64,000 nucleotides of DNA from Chrysemys picta bellii. Taxonomy: Eukaryota > Chordata > Testudines > Emydidae. The translations under genes were made by a program, and so were the position numbers. Below, in pieces: positions 21,508 through 33,841 of the stretch; positions within the stretch are counted from its first letter, which is position 1, and each line of letters opens with the position of its first letter. The DNA lies in the NCBI RefSeq assembly GCF_011386835.1, contig NC_088791.1, positions 9,858,998 to 9,922,997 of the forward strand, given 5' to 3'. Under the pieces are notes generated by a model, which made no database searches, was not told the DNA's origin, and saw only the letters and a list, made by a program, of their open reading frames with translations.

Positions 21508-24500
21508 TAGGCCTGGCCCAGCGTGGCCTTCCTAAGTCAGTGCTGCTAGTTGCTATGGAGACTGGCTGCATCGAGATGAGTGGGGAGCATTTTATAGGCC
21601 TGGTGCACGGTTACCTATTTTGTGAGTTGAATTGTATTGGTTGATTGCACTTCAGCTCTGAGGGATTAGGCTGACCTGACCGAGGGGACAAGTCTTCTCC
21701 TAACGTTGCACCTTCCAGAAGATGCGTGGCCATGGGTCTAGCCACCTTCAGACTTTGGAGTAACGTAGATCCAAGTACAAACTTTTTCAGCTCAGACTGT
21801 CTAATTAAATGGCTAATCACAGGATATCTGTGTGCGCTGTGGAGGAAGAACTTACTGGCGTTGTGGGTTATTAAGAAATATGACTCATACTTTGGAGATG
21901 TTCCTTTAGAGTGATGTGACCAGACGTGCTTTTACCACAAACCTAGCATGGAAGTTAGTGGTTGCTTTATCTGGGTAAGGCTGAGTGTGTGTTTATGCAA
22001 CGGGAGAAGGATTTCTATGAAAGAAGAGCTGTGTTTGAAAGGTAATAAGCATTGTGTTTACTGGGTAACCATGGTCGACTCCGTATAAATAAATGCTCTC
22101 TTTATGGTATCTGGCTTAAGTCCCTCTCAAAGTTACTAGGTACCCTCCAAATGAGCTGTACATGTTTATGGCTTAGATATAGCTTTGTATTGTAACAGCT
22201 GCTGTCATTTTATTATATGGGGCACTAGTGTTTATCTTCTGAAGCTAAAGCCAAGACTGAAAGACTTTTACCAGTGGCTTTGGCAGGTGTTTTATTCTTA
22301 AGCTACTAAGAGCCATTAAAGGTAACCTTCCAATGCTAAAAATGGGCTCTGTGCCCCGTTTTAGAGCCCTATATGATGCAGGAACGGGGTGGCAGTGTTT
22401 GCCTGAATAACAGAGCCAGAGGATGTTCCTGCTGCGAAGTGGTGTGCATCGTCACCACATCAGAATATAGAGGTGTGGGAGTGGCTCTCGAGAGTGGAGA
22501 ACTAGGATGTGTACTGAGCAGTCCCCATGGAGGAGCCTTGGAAGCTGCCAATCTTGGGAAGAAGACTTGGGCTGGATTTTGTGTTGTTTCATTTTGAATT
22601 CCCTTTGTTAATAAAAGTTAAACGCCAAGAGTGTGTGTGTGTGTGTGTGGGGGGGGGAGCAGGTTGTGTGTATGTGTGCGTGTGTGTGGGGGGAGGTGGG
22701 GGGGGGAGTTAACTGGTGACCTGTTACAACTTGTGTGGACTGTGTATGGAGCAGGGTGAGGGAAGTCACTTGGTCACAGGTATCTTCTGCTTGCTTTTTA
22801 TCTTAGAAATATCAGGCATGTCAAGTCTGGTCCAGCCTTCCCTGTTCACATGGAGGTCTGCCCTGGAGGACCAAGATATGTTCATTGGGAACTGTTTCAG
22901 TCCTTAATTAAAGGGGGGGGAGGGGAGGGCTGTTGAATGGTCAATAAGAGTGTTTTTTTTTCTTACTGCTGGGTGTTGAGACATGAGTGAAATGGGCTCA
23001 ACCCAAACAAGCTAAGTTGTTTGTAAACCATTTGAGTAAAAATCATTTTCCCCGCCACCATTTAATTACTTTTCACTTCCCTGTTATCCGTGATGTCATC
23101 GTAACCTGGCTAATTCTCCAACAGCCTATAGTGTCCCCTAGGAAAAAATAAGGGAGATGAGATCTGAATTACAAATGTTTAAAAAAAAAATAGGCTGCAC
23201 CCCCAACACTTTCATACCTTCTTTATGTCTCATAAGATGCAAAATAAGGCACAAGCTCTCTCCTTTTCCCCCTCCTTTGCAGGTCATTTTACAGACTCTA
23301 GGAACTGATCTTTCTGTTGGGAGCATAGAAAACCCGGGCATACAGGCTGGGAAGGCTTTTATTTTTACAGTGTGTGGCAGAGACCAGGGGCATCCTTTTA
23401 GGGTAAAGAATCAGAGGAGGGAAGCCGAGCTGCTGACAGGAACCTTGGAGAGCTGCCTTGTGTTCCATGTTTACTAAATGTGAATAATGTTCTGCAGACT
23501 GTAGCTCGCAGGGAATGGACGTGAGAGCAGTGCGGGAGCACGGGGCTGAGATCAGCAGTCAGCCAACCAAGTGTCTTTTTGAGAGGCAGCTTTCCCCATG
23601 CAATGTGCGGAAAGCTGCATTCTCCCAGGAAATGCTTTTTATTTGTTTTGGGCCAGCAAATCTGGGGTACCCATTCCCTGCAGAAATCTCTCACATTCCA
23701 TCATCCCTCTTGCTAGGAGAACAGGATGCGACTCTCAGCAACACTGCTCCTGTGACTCCTGGTCAGCCTAGAAGGATGGCCAGTGAGCAACGGCTCTGAG
23801 CTTGGAACACCAGCTTCCCTCCCCTTCCAAATCCCACGCATCCTGGGAAATTTAAAGGGCCGGTCTGGCGCTCAGACATTGCTCCCTCGCATTGCAGGCG
23901 CGTGGTCTTGCCACTAGGTCTGCTCGAGAGTCTCGGATTTTCATCTGGGACTAACTGGCGCCTGCTTTTTGGGGCTTCACAGTTGGTTTGGTCTCGTCAC
24001 CTGGAAGTCTTGTTCAATAGCAGGGGAAGAGGAGTGGCCGAGTGAGCTGGTTCCAGCTCTCCCCATCGATGCTGCTGCTAACCCATCCAATTAGCATAGA
24101 GTTTGATTTGGGGTTAGAGAAATACCTCCTATGGGCAAATCAGTCTCTGAAATAACCTGTGTAGGCTCAGATGAACCTATGGACCAATGCCAAGGGTCTC
24201 CCAGTGCCTGTCTCCCAATGGATCCTAGCAACAATGGTATTTTACTGCTCCCCCCACCCTCCAGACAGCTGGTGTAATGTAACCGGCGGGGCCATACCTG
24301 GTGATCCGTTTCTGGGTCAGCCAGATTGGGTGAGCAATATTGCATAAGGGATGGAGTTATAATACACTTGTTTGCCTTAAAGGTACAGAATCTATTTACT
24401 ACTTGATACTGAAAGGTTTGCTGCAAGTAATTAGCAGACCATTTTGGAGAAACCCTGTTTCTCCACAGTTAAGAATGTACTGGTTTTTGTGTGTATTTGT

Positions 24501-24929
24501 GTTTGTTTCTATATAAATGATACAGATCGTATCTCAGGTTCTCAAGATGCACCATTTGTGGAAGCCCTGCAAACTACCCAGTCATAAAGCAATATCAGTT
24601 GGTTGATATACAAATGTTATATCTGTCAAAGGAATTTTCCAGTGACAGACAATTGAAGTAAAATATTGTGCTTTACAAGAACACATCATTAGAATGAAAA
24701 CTAGCCGCGTATTGAGAGTCTGGCCATGTAACCAAGACAACAAAGAAGAAAGAAAAGGGAAAACCAAGCTACAGATGGAGTGGAAAAAGAGTGAATGAAA
24801 CAGAACGAAGAGATAAAAAGGACAAAAAGCAAAGTGGTCTAGAGGGAAAATCCCCCATGGCACAAGCACATGTTAGAAACTGGAAATGTTAATTGAAAGC
24901 TTTGGTGAAGGCTGGTGTCATTTATGAGC
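21508..24929. other. Mostly unique intronic DNA
   Basis: Apart from the GT/G-rich repeat at 22629-22710, no repeat, RNA gene or exon is recognised. Open frames here are short and without domains. Confidence 0.5.
22629..22710. repeat. (GT)n and G-run microsatellite
   Basis: Two GT tracts interrupted by runs of seven to nine G. They form a compound low-complexity block on the plus strand. Confidence 0.9.
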
Positions 24930-25097
24930 TGAGTGGAAGGTTGGTTCAGTGGTTAGAGACTTGGGAGACCCAGATTCAATTCCCTGCTCTGCCACAGACT
25001 TTGTGTGACCTTGGGGAAATCACTTCGCCTCTCTGGGCTTCAGTTTCCCATCTGTAAAATGGGGATAATACTTACCTTGCACAGAGTGCTGTAAGGA
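24930..25097 (+). repeat. MIR/CORE-SINE, front part, split by a hAT element
   Basis: ggttcagtggttagagactt head, ccctgctctgccacagactt, gtgtgaccttggggaaatca and catctgtaaaatggggataa. It is interrupted at tgtaagga and resumes at 25550. Confidence 0.92.
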
Positions 25098-25549
25098 CAG
25101 GGCCGGCTCTAGGATTTTTGCCACCCCAAGCAAAAAAAATGTTGTCAGCCCCCCCTTTATTTTCATGGTCCCCGGCCCCACCCCAACTCCACTCCTTCCC
25201 CAAATCCCCAGCCCTGCCTCCTCCCCCGGGCGTGCCGCATTTCTCCCCCCGCCCCCATTGCTTCCTGCGGGCACCCCCCGCGACCTCCCGCCCTAGCTCG
25301 CCTCCGCTCTGCCTGCTCCGCCCAGCAAGCCTGGGAGGGAGGGGTGAGAAGCGGAGAGGCGGCGGTGCGCTAAGGGGAGCAGGCGGAGGTGGAGCGAAGG
25401 CGAGCTGGGGCGGCAAGCTGGGGCGGCGGGGACACTTTTCCCCCATTCCCCAGAGTCTGCGCCTATGATGGCCGGCGCCAGAATGCCGCCCCTAGAAATG
25501 TGCCGCCCCAAACACCTGCTTGTTTTGCTGGTGCCTGGAGCTGGCCCTG
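25098..25549 (+). mobile_element. Complete non-autonomous hAT element, 452 bp
   Basis: The terminal inverted repeats are cagggccggctctagg (left) and the reverse complement of ggagctggccctg (right). The element is flanked by an exact 8-bp duplication, tgtaagga, at 25090-25097 and 25550-25557. An 8-bp duplication is the mark of hAT transposases. The interior is GC- and CpG-rich and codes for nothing recognisable, so it must have been moved in trans. It sits inside a MIR and is therefore younger than that MIR. Confidence 0.95.
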
Positions 25550-25615
25550 TGTAAGGATGAATACATTAAAGATTGTGAGGTGCTTAGATATATGGTACTG
25601 GTGGCCTTATAAATT
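25550..25615 (+). repeat. MIR/CORE-SINE, 3' part, after the hAT insertion
   Basis: Continues the MIR of 24930: gaatacattaaagattgtga and ggtgcttagatatatgg. Confidence 0.85.
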
Positions 25616-28554
25616 CCCTACATTGGTTTTATATCTCTTCCAAAGACACATAATCTAAGTCCTGATCACCTGTGGTCACTAAAACTCTGTGTGGGCCCTA
25701 GAATTGTGGATAGATCAATCTATAGACTGCAAGGAAGCTGTGTCCAAGTTGCAAATCAACTAGCCCTGTGTTAGGGAAGGGCAGATGACCATGCAAAGCA
25801 GAGTGGAGGTTCTACGTGTGTGTGTGGGGGGGTTAAGGTTTGGCCTAGAGAGAGGGCTGCATCAGTTCAACCCTGCAGGGAGTGATTTCCACCCCACTCT
25901 CTCAACAGGGCTGTGCTGCAACCAGGCGCCGTAGCTGTGTAGGGGGAGGAATAGATTTATTTATTCAACAACGTTTTACCAGGATAAATAGCTCTTGGAG
26001 ACGGGAAAACAGCAGAGGAGCGAGTGTGGTAATGGTGGCTGTGCGTGGGTTTGTGTAATTGGGCAGCACGGCTGCAGAATACTAAAGCACTTGTGTAAGG
26101 AGGGAGAATTTTTTTTTTCTTTTCACCCCTTATTCCATCTGTGTCCAAAGAAACGGAGCAAATAAAGGAGCCCCAGGTTTGTCATGTGGAGATGGTGAGT
26201 TCCCATTAATTGCAGGTAAACACAATGATCCTTTACTATTTATCCATGCGATTGGGTTTCTGAATATGCAGCTGATGATGAGCTGATTTTGATGTTCCCT
26301 GGAGGACGCTTGGTTGCTGATGTCTTCGTGCAAGGTGTCAGCAGAGAAACCAACTTTTCTCCTTCCTTCTGCTTTGAGGGAGTAAGATTTGTGAAAGTTA
26401 TTTTTTTTTTAAATATTTGGTGACTGGACTTGACTGCAATGCAAAATAACAGTGTGACGTCTCCCACATCTGCTGAGAGGTCATCTCCTCCCAGCTTCTG
26501 ACCTCAGCTGGAGTCTGAGAATTATTCTACCTTCTGGTGATGGAGCTGGAAGATACATCCCTCTCTATTATATTTATTGATATCTCCGAAAGTTCTCTTT
26601 ATCCTCCAAACATGTAGAGCCATATCATGAAAGATGTGTAACCCTGTAAGAGTTTATGGTTCTCTAGATTAATGTAGTTCCATCTCCATGGACCATATGC
26701 TTCAGAAGAGTGGTTCAGTCTCTGTGGCCCATCCAGTCCTTGACACCTGTGCTGAATCTGCCAACAAAAGAGCCCAATTAGTGCAGTGGTGGGGTTTACA
26801 TGGGCGACTGCTTACTGGGAACTGGAGTGAGACCCACTAATTTGGTCCATGTAAGCCTCTTAAAAGCCACAGATGGTAATGACATTTGGTTGCTACCATC
26901 ATGGGATGTACTCCAGCATGATCTAAAGGTGAGAGGCACTTGGATACCAGGGTGAAGGGTGCAATATAAGGACCTAGATAGATAGGCTTGTGTGTCCCAT
27001 TACCAGACCCCTGTGGCATCCAGTTCCACTTCCTCTTTCTGTTTCAGCCTCTGAGGACAGGCCCATTTCTTTACTATCCGTAATCTCCTCTGAGGTGGAG
27101 ATGGGGTTGCATGGGAAGAGGGTTTTCCCCCATGGTCGGTGCCCCATATATCCTGCAATTCCATGGTTGAAGAAATTGTTGTGGAATCAGTTCCTTGCCA
27201 TTTCGGAATCTAATCTACAAACCAAGGGGCTGATGCTTGGTGCCAAACTAGCACATGTGACACTTGTTTTGGACATCTGCTGAGTGCCCAGTCAGTGCAA
27301 GTTTCCACTCCCACCCAGCGTGTAACACAACACCATCATTTACATCACTGCGCTGCTTAGACCCCTGGCCCTTCCAGCTGCAGCCTGTGTGTGCAACATA
27401 CTGCAAAGCTCTCAAAGTTCCTCACGGTGCCTAGTACAGCAGAAAAACTCCTTTCCATCCACTGTGAAGGATTTACACAGCAAGAACCAGATTTGAAAGA
27501 AGGTATTTGCTCGTTCTGGCACAGAGCATCACCTGGCTCCCTTGAAGCCCCCCTAGCTATTAAACCATCCAGCCATCAAGGTGGTGAGAGGTTGTATTTG
27601 CTGAGCACTTCCTTGACTTGTTTTCTCTCTCTTGTGTGCGTTACGTGTTGCTGTTCTTCCCCCCCGCCCCTGAGGCTCAGATTCAGAAGTGCCTTGGTGT
27701 GTCATGAGAGATGAGGTCTTGGAGCCATGCAATGAGACTTGCAAATGACAATATAACTCCCCTAGATCCAATCTGTACTTCAAAGTCTAGGGGCAATTGG
27801 TTGCTGCTGCTCCCAAGTGTTTCGTGTTGGCAGTGCTGCACCATGCCTTTTCACTTAAAAACCCAGCAGCCCAACAGAACCATCAGAATCGGAGACCGCT
27901 GGCTGTGAGAGAAGCCGGGGCCATGTGATAGTGCACCAAGGGCTTTCCCATGGTAAACTGCAGTCTGAACTCAACTGACTTAACTCCAAAGCAGCCAAAG
28001 TTGTCACAAGGCTAAGCCATGGGGCAGGCAGGATGCCATGACATGTAGGGTGCTGCTTTGGAGGCAGCCGGAACGTTATGCCGTGAGGGCTCTTCTCAGG
28101 TTGGAGAGGACAGTTGGCCATGCCCTGCGGTGGGCTCTTTTGCTGTCCATGGGGGGGGGGGGTGCTGCACCCTACAGACCTCTGTGGGCCATGCACTGAA
28201 GGATGCCATGATTTGCAGCAATGCTTCAGGTTCCTTTGGGCAGGTGGGGTTCTTTGTGCTGCAGCACGTGCTACGCCGCGGGTGCCGTGGGGTATGCAGG
28301 CTGTCGGGCTGGATAGGCTGCTCCTTGTGGTGTGTGAGTCGCCTACTGTGGATAACCATGCACTGCCCTCCTACTGTTAAACCGCAGGATACCGTGGGGC
28401 AGTGGGACCAAAGAAGAACCGAGGCACCAATGGTCTCTGCATTGCCGTCTTCTCCCACCCAACATTCCTTCTCCTCTCATTTATTACTTAATGGGATAAT
28501 AAGTAATCAGCTTATTTCTTCCTCTGCCCCTCCAGCTTCCCAGGGATGACAAAG
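25616..28554. other. Unique intronic DNA, no gene seen
   Basis: No interspersed repeat or exon recognised. A poly-T run lies at 26110-26119 and a G run at 28149-28161. The opposed open frames at 28058-28549 lack any domain. Confidence 0.5.
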
Positions 28555-28990
28555 TGGGGCTCGTTAGCTGTCCAATCCTCCATCTAGCGCCCAACTAGAC
28601 GGCCCAGCCAAAAATGGCAAACTCTTGTTTTATTTTGTTTCTCCCTGGCTGGCTAGCTCTTTTAGTGCCGCTTGCGTCTGTCTTTCACTTGATTGCCTCT
28701 TGCCTGCTGACCCCTCTTACGGGGAGTTGGGTTAAGTGCCATTCTCCTAATTAATTCTGCTTTAATTTAATCTTTTGAAAGAATTTTATCAAAAGAAGGA
28801 ACCTCTTTTCTCCCCCTCCTTATTTCATGGGCTAGTTTAATGCACAATCTCTGGGTTTATTTTTCTATTTCCCCCTGTCTCCAGATAGGCCGTCATTTGC
28901 ATAGTTGATTAAGCTTCTTACGTTATCAGGAAGCTAGTTGGAATAACAGCGAGTCCCCGATAAGGCACTGCACATTCATCTCTCTTTCAC
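28555..28990. promoter_or_regulatory. Candidate conserved non-coding element
   Basis: Repeat-free, compositionally ordinary sequence with dense transcription-factor-like motifs: octamer atttgcat at 28897-28904, ctaattaatt and ctttaatttaatc homeodomain-type sites near 28750-28775, and gataag/ttatc GATA-type sites. Motifs this short occur by chance. The call rests on texture and needs cross-species alignment. Confidence 0.35.
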
Positions 28991-29734
28991 CATGAGCCAC
29001 ATTATCCCCCCCGCCCACCATCACCCCCATTTGTCTGGGTAGCTGTTTCCTATGTCACTGCCACTCTTGAGTTTTTCCTCTCTTTGATCTGGCTGCTGAT
29101 CTCTGGTCCAGGCTGTAGTTGGGTGTGGTTGTCAAAGCGTGGCAGCCCATTGGTGGGAGTGATCTGATTGCTGGTGTTCAGACTGACAGCCTTGGAGACC
29201 AAGGGCCTGATTCAAGAACTGAAATGACACCGGTGTAAATCTGGAGTCACTCCCGCCATCCAAGTGAACAAAACTCGTCCGAGAGCAGGATCTGGCTGCG
29301 TAAGTTCTCTCCCTTGGGGGGAGGGGGAAGCAATAAAAAGCCCCCCGCAATCCTTGTCTGCCTCATGCCTCCATTGGAGGAGTCACCTCTGGAGTATTTG
29401 TGTGTTGCCAGAAGGTAGCTTGTTTCCATAACTCATTCATCCCTCTCTGACTTCTTTGCTGAGACTCTCAGCAAGAGGGTATCCCATTCAGTGTCATTCG
29501 TGGTGGTGGTTTTGTGATCTAAATAACTGGTCGCAGAACAGGAGAGCTGGGGGGTGAGGGGAGATTTTTTTTTTTCTTGTTTTTTCCCAAAATTTGCAAT
29601 GTCATCAAAAATTCAAAATATTGTGATCTGCTCTTTTCACCAGCTGCGCTGTGTTTGAACCATGAACAATTCCCCTTCACTCTGTGATATTCTTCCTTTA
29701 AATGAGCTGTTGATGCCTTGTGAAAACCTTTGGG
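28990..29734. other. Unique intronic DNA
   Basis: A short stretch at 29200-29260 (gggcctgattcaagaactga, acaccggtgtaaatctggag) resembles a widespread amniote repeat. Nothing else is recognised. Confidence 0.45.
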
Positions 29735-29870
29735 GAACATTCTACGTAGAATCAGTTCCTCTCCAAATGCCCCAGCCCCTGCCACTTGAACTACAGGAGA
29801 CTCTCCAATAGCTTTTAACAGTATAGGGGCTAAGACACAGAGCTGAATAGTTCTGATTCCATTCAGCAGA
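29735..29870 (-). repeat. tRNA-derived SINE fragment, antisense
   Basis: On the minus strand gtagttcaagtggcaggggc gives an A box. The preceding block (agcccctatactgttaaaag) is shared with the copies at 11320 and 60540. The B box is degenerate. Confidence 0.5.
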
Positions 29871-30104
29871 GGGTGGTGGTGCACGTATACATTGCTGAAA
29901 GGGACACTGAGGCCATTAACTGTAGGCCAATGTGTTCTGTTTTAGGTGCCCTGTGTTTGAATATGTTAGCCTTGGATCGTTTCTTTTTGAGCATCATTAG
30001 CAACGAGCAATGAATAAGCGGTGAGTTCTTGCTTGGCAAAACCCAGCAGATCACTGCTTCTCTCATAGGGTGTGGAGTCAATCCACCCTTCCCCTGCTGG
30101 AGGC

Positions 30105-30205
30105 TGGCTGGCTGTAACACAGATTTGTGATCTTGGGCAAGATTCCTCCCTTCGCTGTGCCTCAATTTCGTCCTTGACAAAACGTGGAGGGTAATATTTC
30201 CCTAC
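30105..30205 (+). repeat. MIR/CORE-SINE fragment
   Basis: gtgatcttgggcaagattcc, gctgtgcctcaatttcgtcc and acaaaacgtggagggtaata. Confidence 0.8.
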
Positions 30206-30800
30206 TCCTGGGGCTGGGGTGAGGCTTAAGCCATGGATGTCTGAGATCCTTGCAGGTCGGGCCCCATAGGAATGCACATTATTGCTCTTCCTATGTCCCA
30301 AGCGGTTAGCCAAAGTCTGGGGCCTTGCAGGGTTGTTTCAGCTCGGATGAGAAATCAGTGATCTGAGTCAGGTATATTCTTGGTGGTTTTTTTGGTTGTT
30401 GTTGTTGAAGTAGGTAGGAACACACAGAAGGAACAAATAAGAGCAGCCAATCGTTTTCTTACTCCAAAATCCCCCTGTCTGCCACTCCAGTGAGGTGTGT
30501 GCCCAAGAAGCTCTGTTTCTGCTTTCTCTCAGGGTGATGATACTCAGAACTGTTTCTCCAGGCTTTCTACCTCCAACACACATAGCCTCTCCCCTGCATT
30601 TGCAGCCTGGGAAACCCCTCAAGTCACACAGCTTCACTTTGACCTGCCATGCAGCCTAGTACCTGCAGCGCTTCCCTTCCCCCTCCCCTTGTCTGCAGCT
30701 ATTTTTACTAGGTAAAGGGGCTTGACTGCTCCTTCTGCTGAGCCTAAAGGAGGGTACAGGACAGGCTTGTTGGCTTTAATGAGGCCTAGGTTTGTCTTTG
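30206..30800. other. Unique intronic DNA, no gene seen
   Basis: No repeat or exon recognised. Confidence 0.45.
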
Positions 30801-31087
30801 GATCTAAGGGCATGTCTACACTTGCCATTTAAAGTGGAAAAAGTCCCTTTTTTGCGCACAAACCATGGGAGCATCTACACTTGCCAATGACTTTTTGCAG
30901 TGGAACTCAGAAGTTTCACCGCAAAAAGAAAACCATCTCCACGAGAGGCGTACAGCTCTTACTGGTGATGCTTTTGCGGTGATGTGCAAATGAAGACGCG
31001 TTCTTCCTGTTTACACAGCTTTTAGCCTCCTGAGGATATCCCACAGTGCCTAGGTGACCACTCTAGCCAGCAGCTCTGCTGCCAGGT

Positions 31088-31225
31088 GAACATAAGAAGA
31101 ACATAAGAACGGCCATACTGGGTGAGACCAAAGGTCCATCCAGCCCAGTATCCTGTCCGCTGACATTGACCAATGCCAGGCGTCCCAGAGGGAGTGAACC
31201 TAACAGGTAATGATCAAGTGATCTC
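31088..31225 (-). mobile_element. CR1 3' end nested in a Harbinger element, antisense
   Basis: gaacataagaagaacataag at the terminus, then actgggtgagaccaaaggtc and agcccagtatcctgtccgct. The terminal gaacataag unit occurs twice, typical of CR1 3' ends, which finish in a short tandem repeat. Confidence 0.9.
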
Positions 31226-31228
31226 TCT

Positions 31229-31252
31229 CCTGCCATCCATCCATCCATCCCT
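31229..31252. repeat. (CCAT)n short tandem repeat
   Basis: catccatccatccatccatc-type run next to the CR1 fragment. Confidence 0.8.
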
Positions 31253-31669
31253 CCCCCTGTAAATGGACATCCACCCCTCCCCCTGTAAAGCCCCAGGAAC
31301 TTTGAAACTCCCCTTCCTGTTTTCTTGGCAACTGCTCACTTATCTGGCCAGGTGACAATGCCTGCTCTGCGGAGCAAACGATCCCCTGTTTGGAGCAATG
31401 CCCTGAGCTACTGGACCTGATCAGTGTTTGGGGAGAGGAGGCTGTGCAGGGACCCAGGATGCCCCACGATCTCCCCCCCCCCCCCTTTTCACAAGACCCA
31501 TCGTCAAACTGGAGAGAGCTGCTCTCATCCACGATGGAAGTGCTGCTAATGTAAACCCTCTCTGACACCTGAGGAATTGAGTATACAAACCAGCACTTTT
31601 CTTTCACTGGTTCCCTATCACCGGTGAAACTTACAGTGCAAAAACTCTGCAAGCGTAGACATACCCTAA

Positions 31670-31913
31670 GGGCTAGTCTACATTGGCAACGTGCCTTGTG
31701 TGGCCGCGGTGCAGCGCTGGGAGAGCTAAAAACCACCTCCACGGGGGGTGCAGCTCCCAGCACTGGGGCACTGTCTACACTGGTGCTCTGTCTACACTGG
31801 TGCTTTACAGCACTGAAACTTGCTGCGCTCAGGGGGGTGTTTTTTCACACACACACACACACACCCCGAGCAAGAAAGTTGCAGCGCTGTAAAGTGCCAG
31901 TGTAGATAAGCGC
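31670..31913 (+). mobile_element. Second Harbinger-type element, abutting the first
   Basis: Left end gggctagtctacattggcaa and right end, reverse-complemented, gcgcttatctacactggcac. The flanks are taa at 31667-31669, which it shares with the previous element, and taa at 31914-31916. A (CA)n run lies inside at about 31846-31864. A short internal repetition ctgtctacactggtgct occurs twice. Confidence 0.85.
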
Positions 31914-31916
31914 TAA

Positions 31917-33689
31917 CACTCACTTGCTGCCAGCCGTTGGCACCTTTCAGCATAACATTTCTGATATTCTGTGAAATGGCAAGTGGTTAAATGTTGGCAC
32001 ATTTTGTGGGCCCTCAAAATTCTTTCAGGGCCATTTGCCATCCCACAACCCATGCGTGCCAGGAGTGGGACCACCCGTCATTACTGGGAGGATCCTGAAA
32101 ACATGGGGAGAGGTGGCAAGCCTAGGTTGGACTTGCTTGTGCCAGTGCGAGACTCAAACCCAGCCCCCTGGATTTAAGAATTGTCCCTACACGTCCCCTG
32201 CTTGGCTCATCCAGAAGATGGTAGGAGGTGCTTTCTCAGCTGGAAACCTCTCTCATGCACATTACAAAGGGAGTGGGTGCTAGTAACATCACATCCCCTT
32301 CAGAGTCACACGGGGGGCGTGAAGGTACTCAGAGGAGTATGAATGTGTTGTTCCAGTGGTGGGAGACCCATCCAGAAGTGTGCTGGTGGATTAATCAGAG
32401 AGCATTCGGTAAATGCAAATGTATGTAAGAGCAGAGCTACTAATGCATGTACGGAGTCAAGATCTTGTAAAAACCACAGGAAGCAAAGCTCAGGTAATTG
32501 GACGTGTTACCTGGGTTTGAGCTGGAGACAGCAGGTTGTATAAGTGGACCCTAGGCTATTGAAAAGGAGTTTCTCTCAGCCGACACCTGAAGCGCAGGAG
32601 CAAGAGGTTTGATTTATAAGATAACTTTTAATTAAAAGGCGAAAAGAAACGTCTCACCTTGTTAGAACGAGTGATTTTCAGCATGAACTAATTTGAAGAA
32701 TCTTCTCCCCTCCTCTCCCTCCCCCGCTGCCCCACACCCAATTCCCTGATGCTGCTTGTGATTTGGAGTCAGTGCAATGCTCTGATTACTTACCCTTTTT
32801 AGGGCTGTTTCTGTCACTGACTGCATTTCTACCCTTAGGACAGCCTGCCCTGCAGCTTGCAAACTCAGCTACCGAGCATAGGTTTTGCTCTCACTTGATT
32901 TGTGCAAGTCCTCATACAGACCATTAACGTCCTCTATTGAAAGGGACGCTGTCACATACGTTTAGGGGGAAAAAAACCCAACAATATTGTTTCCTGCTTG
33001 GCATTGGTTGCGAAACCCACGCGGCAGGCAGAGATAAAACATCTTTTTGTTCCTCGCCAATTTGAGCTCTTTCCTCTGGCATTCTCCTCCCCCGGCCCAG
33101 CCTCTGCCCCCTGGTGGGTTTTGATTCTAATTAGACTGGATGCAGTAGGTTTATTTTGTTTTGTTTTAACAACAACTCCGGCTTGTAATGCTGCGCCTTT
33201 TTTTTTTTTTGCATTGGCTTCATGTTTGGTCTGCCCTGAGCTCTGCGGGAATTGGCATCGTTGTTTAGACCCGCTAGGGGGAGCACAAAACATTAGGTTT
33301 TTTTTTAATGAACCCCACAAAAATGGGCTTCTATGAAATCTTTTAGTAGTGATAACATTGGGTGGGGATGTGTGTGTCGTTCAGGATCCAGAGGGTCTAC
33401 CTCAAAGGTCTAGCATTTTTTTTTTTTAAAGATCGGATAAATTTGGGTTTAAAAACTTGGCCCCGGGCTGGAAACCCCCTTTAAATTAAACCATAAGCAA
33501 GCACAGCATCTCTCTGGTGCTTGCTGAAATTCCCAGCCCTATGATTGCCTGCTGAGGGTGCTGGTATACAGTTTCAAGGTTGGGATAGGATTATTAATCA
33601 ATGCAGTGCCCCCATTGTAGTCCTGCTTGGGTATTGTGCCCTGTTGTGGCAGGAGATTGTTGCACTAAATGGCACTTTAAGGATTTTTA
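31917..33689. other. Unique intronic DNA, no gene seen
   Basis: No interspersed repeat recognised. The stretch 32985-33310 is repeat-poor and could include a conserved element. Poly-T/A runs lie at about 33199-33210 and 33415-33427. Confidence 0.45.
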
Positions 33690-33815
33690 AACATCACTCA
33701 TCATCATTATGCGTGTTAGGAGCCCAAGTCATGAATAGGACCCCATTGTGCCAGGCACTGTACAAACACAGAAGAAGATGGTCTGCTCCCGAAGAGTTTA
33801 CGATCTAAGTATTCC
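33690..33815 (-). repeat. MIR-type SINE 3' tail, antisense
   Basis: gtgccaggcactgtacaaac, then gaagagtttacgatctaagt. Confidence 0.8.
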
Positions 33816-33841
33816 TGTAGGTTTCACCACACCCAGACTTT

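Larger units (their letters stand above)
30808..31666 (+). mobile_element. Harbinger-type non-autonomous element with CR1 inside
   Basis: Left end gggcatgtctacacttgcca and right end, reverse-complemented, gggtatgtctacgcttgca form terminal inverted repeats. The flanks are taa at 30805-30807 and taa at 31667-31669, the 3-bp duplication typical of PIF/Harbinger. A CR1 3' fragment lies inside at 31088-31225. No transposase frame is present. Confidence 0.85.

Noticed and set aside
21282..21644. A continuous 120-codon frame as a single coding region
   Set aside because: Only 21324-21506 resembles plexin. The codons before the AG and after the GT are intron read-through.
28058..28549. 163- and 120-codon opposed frames
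   Set aside because: Overlapping on both strands without domain or splice signals.
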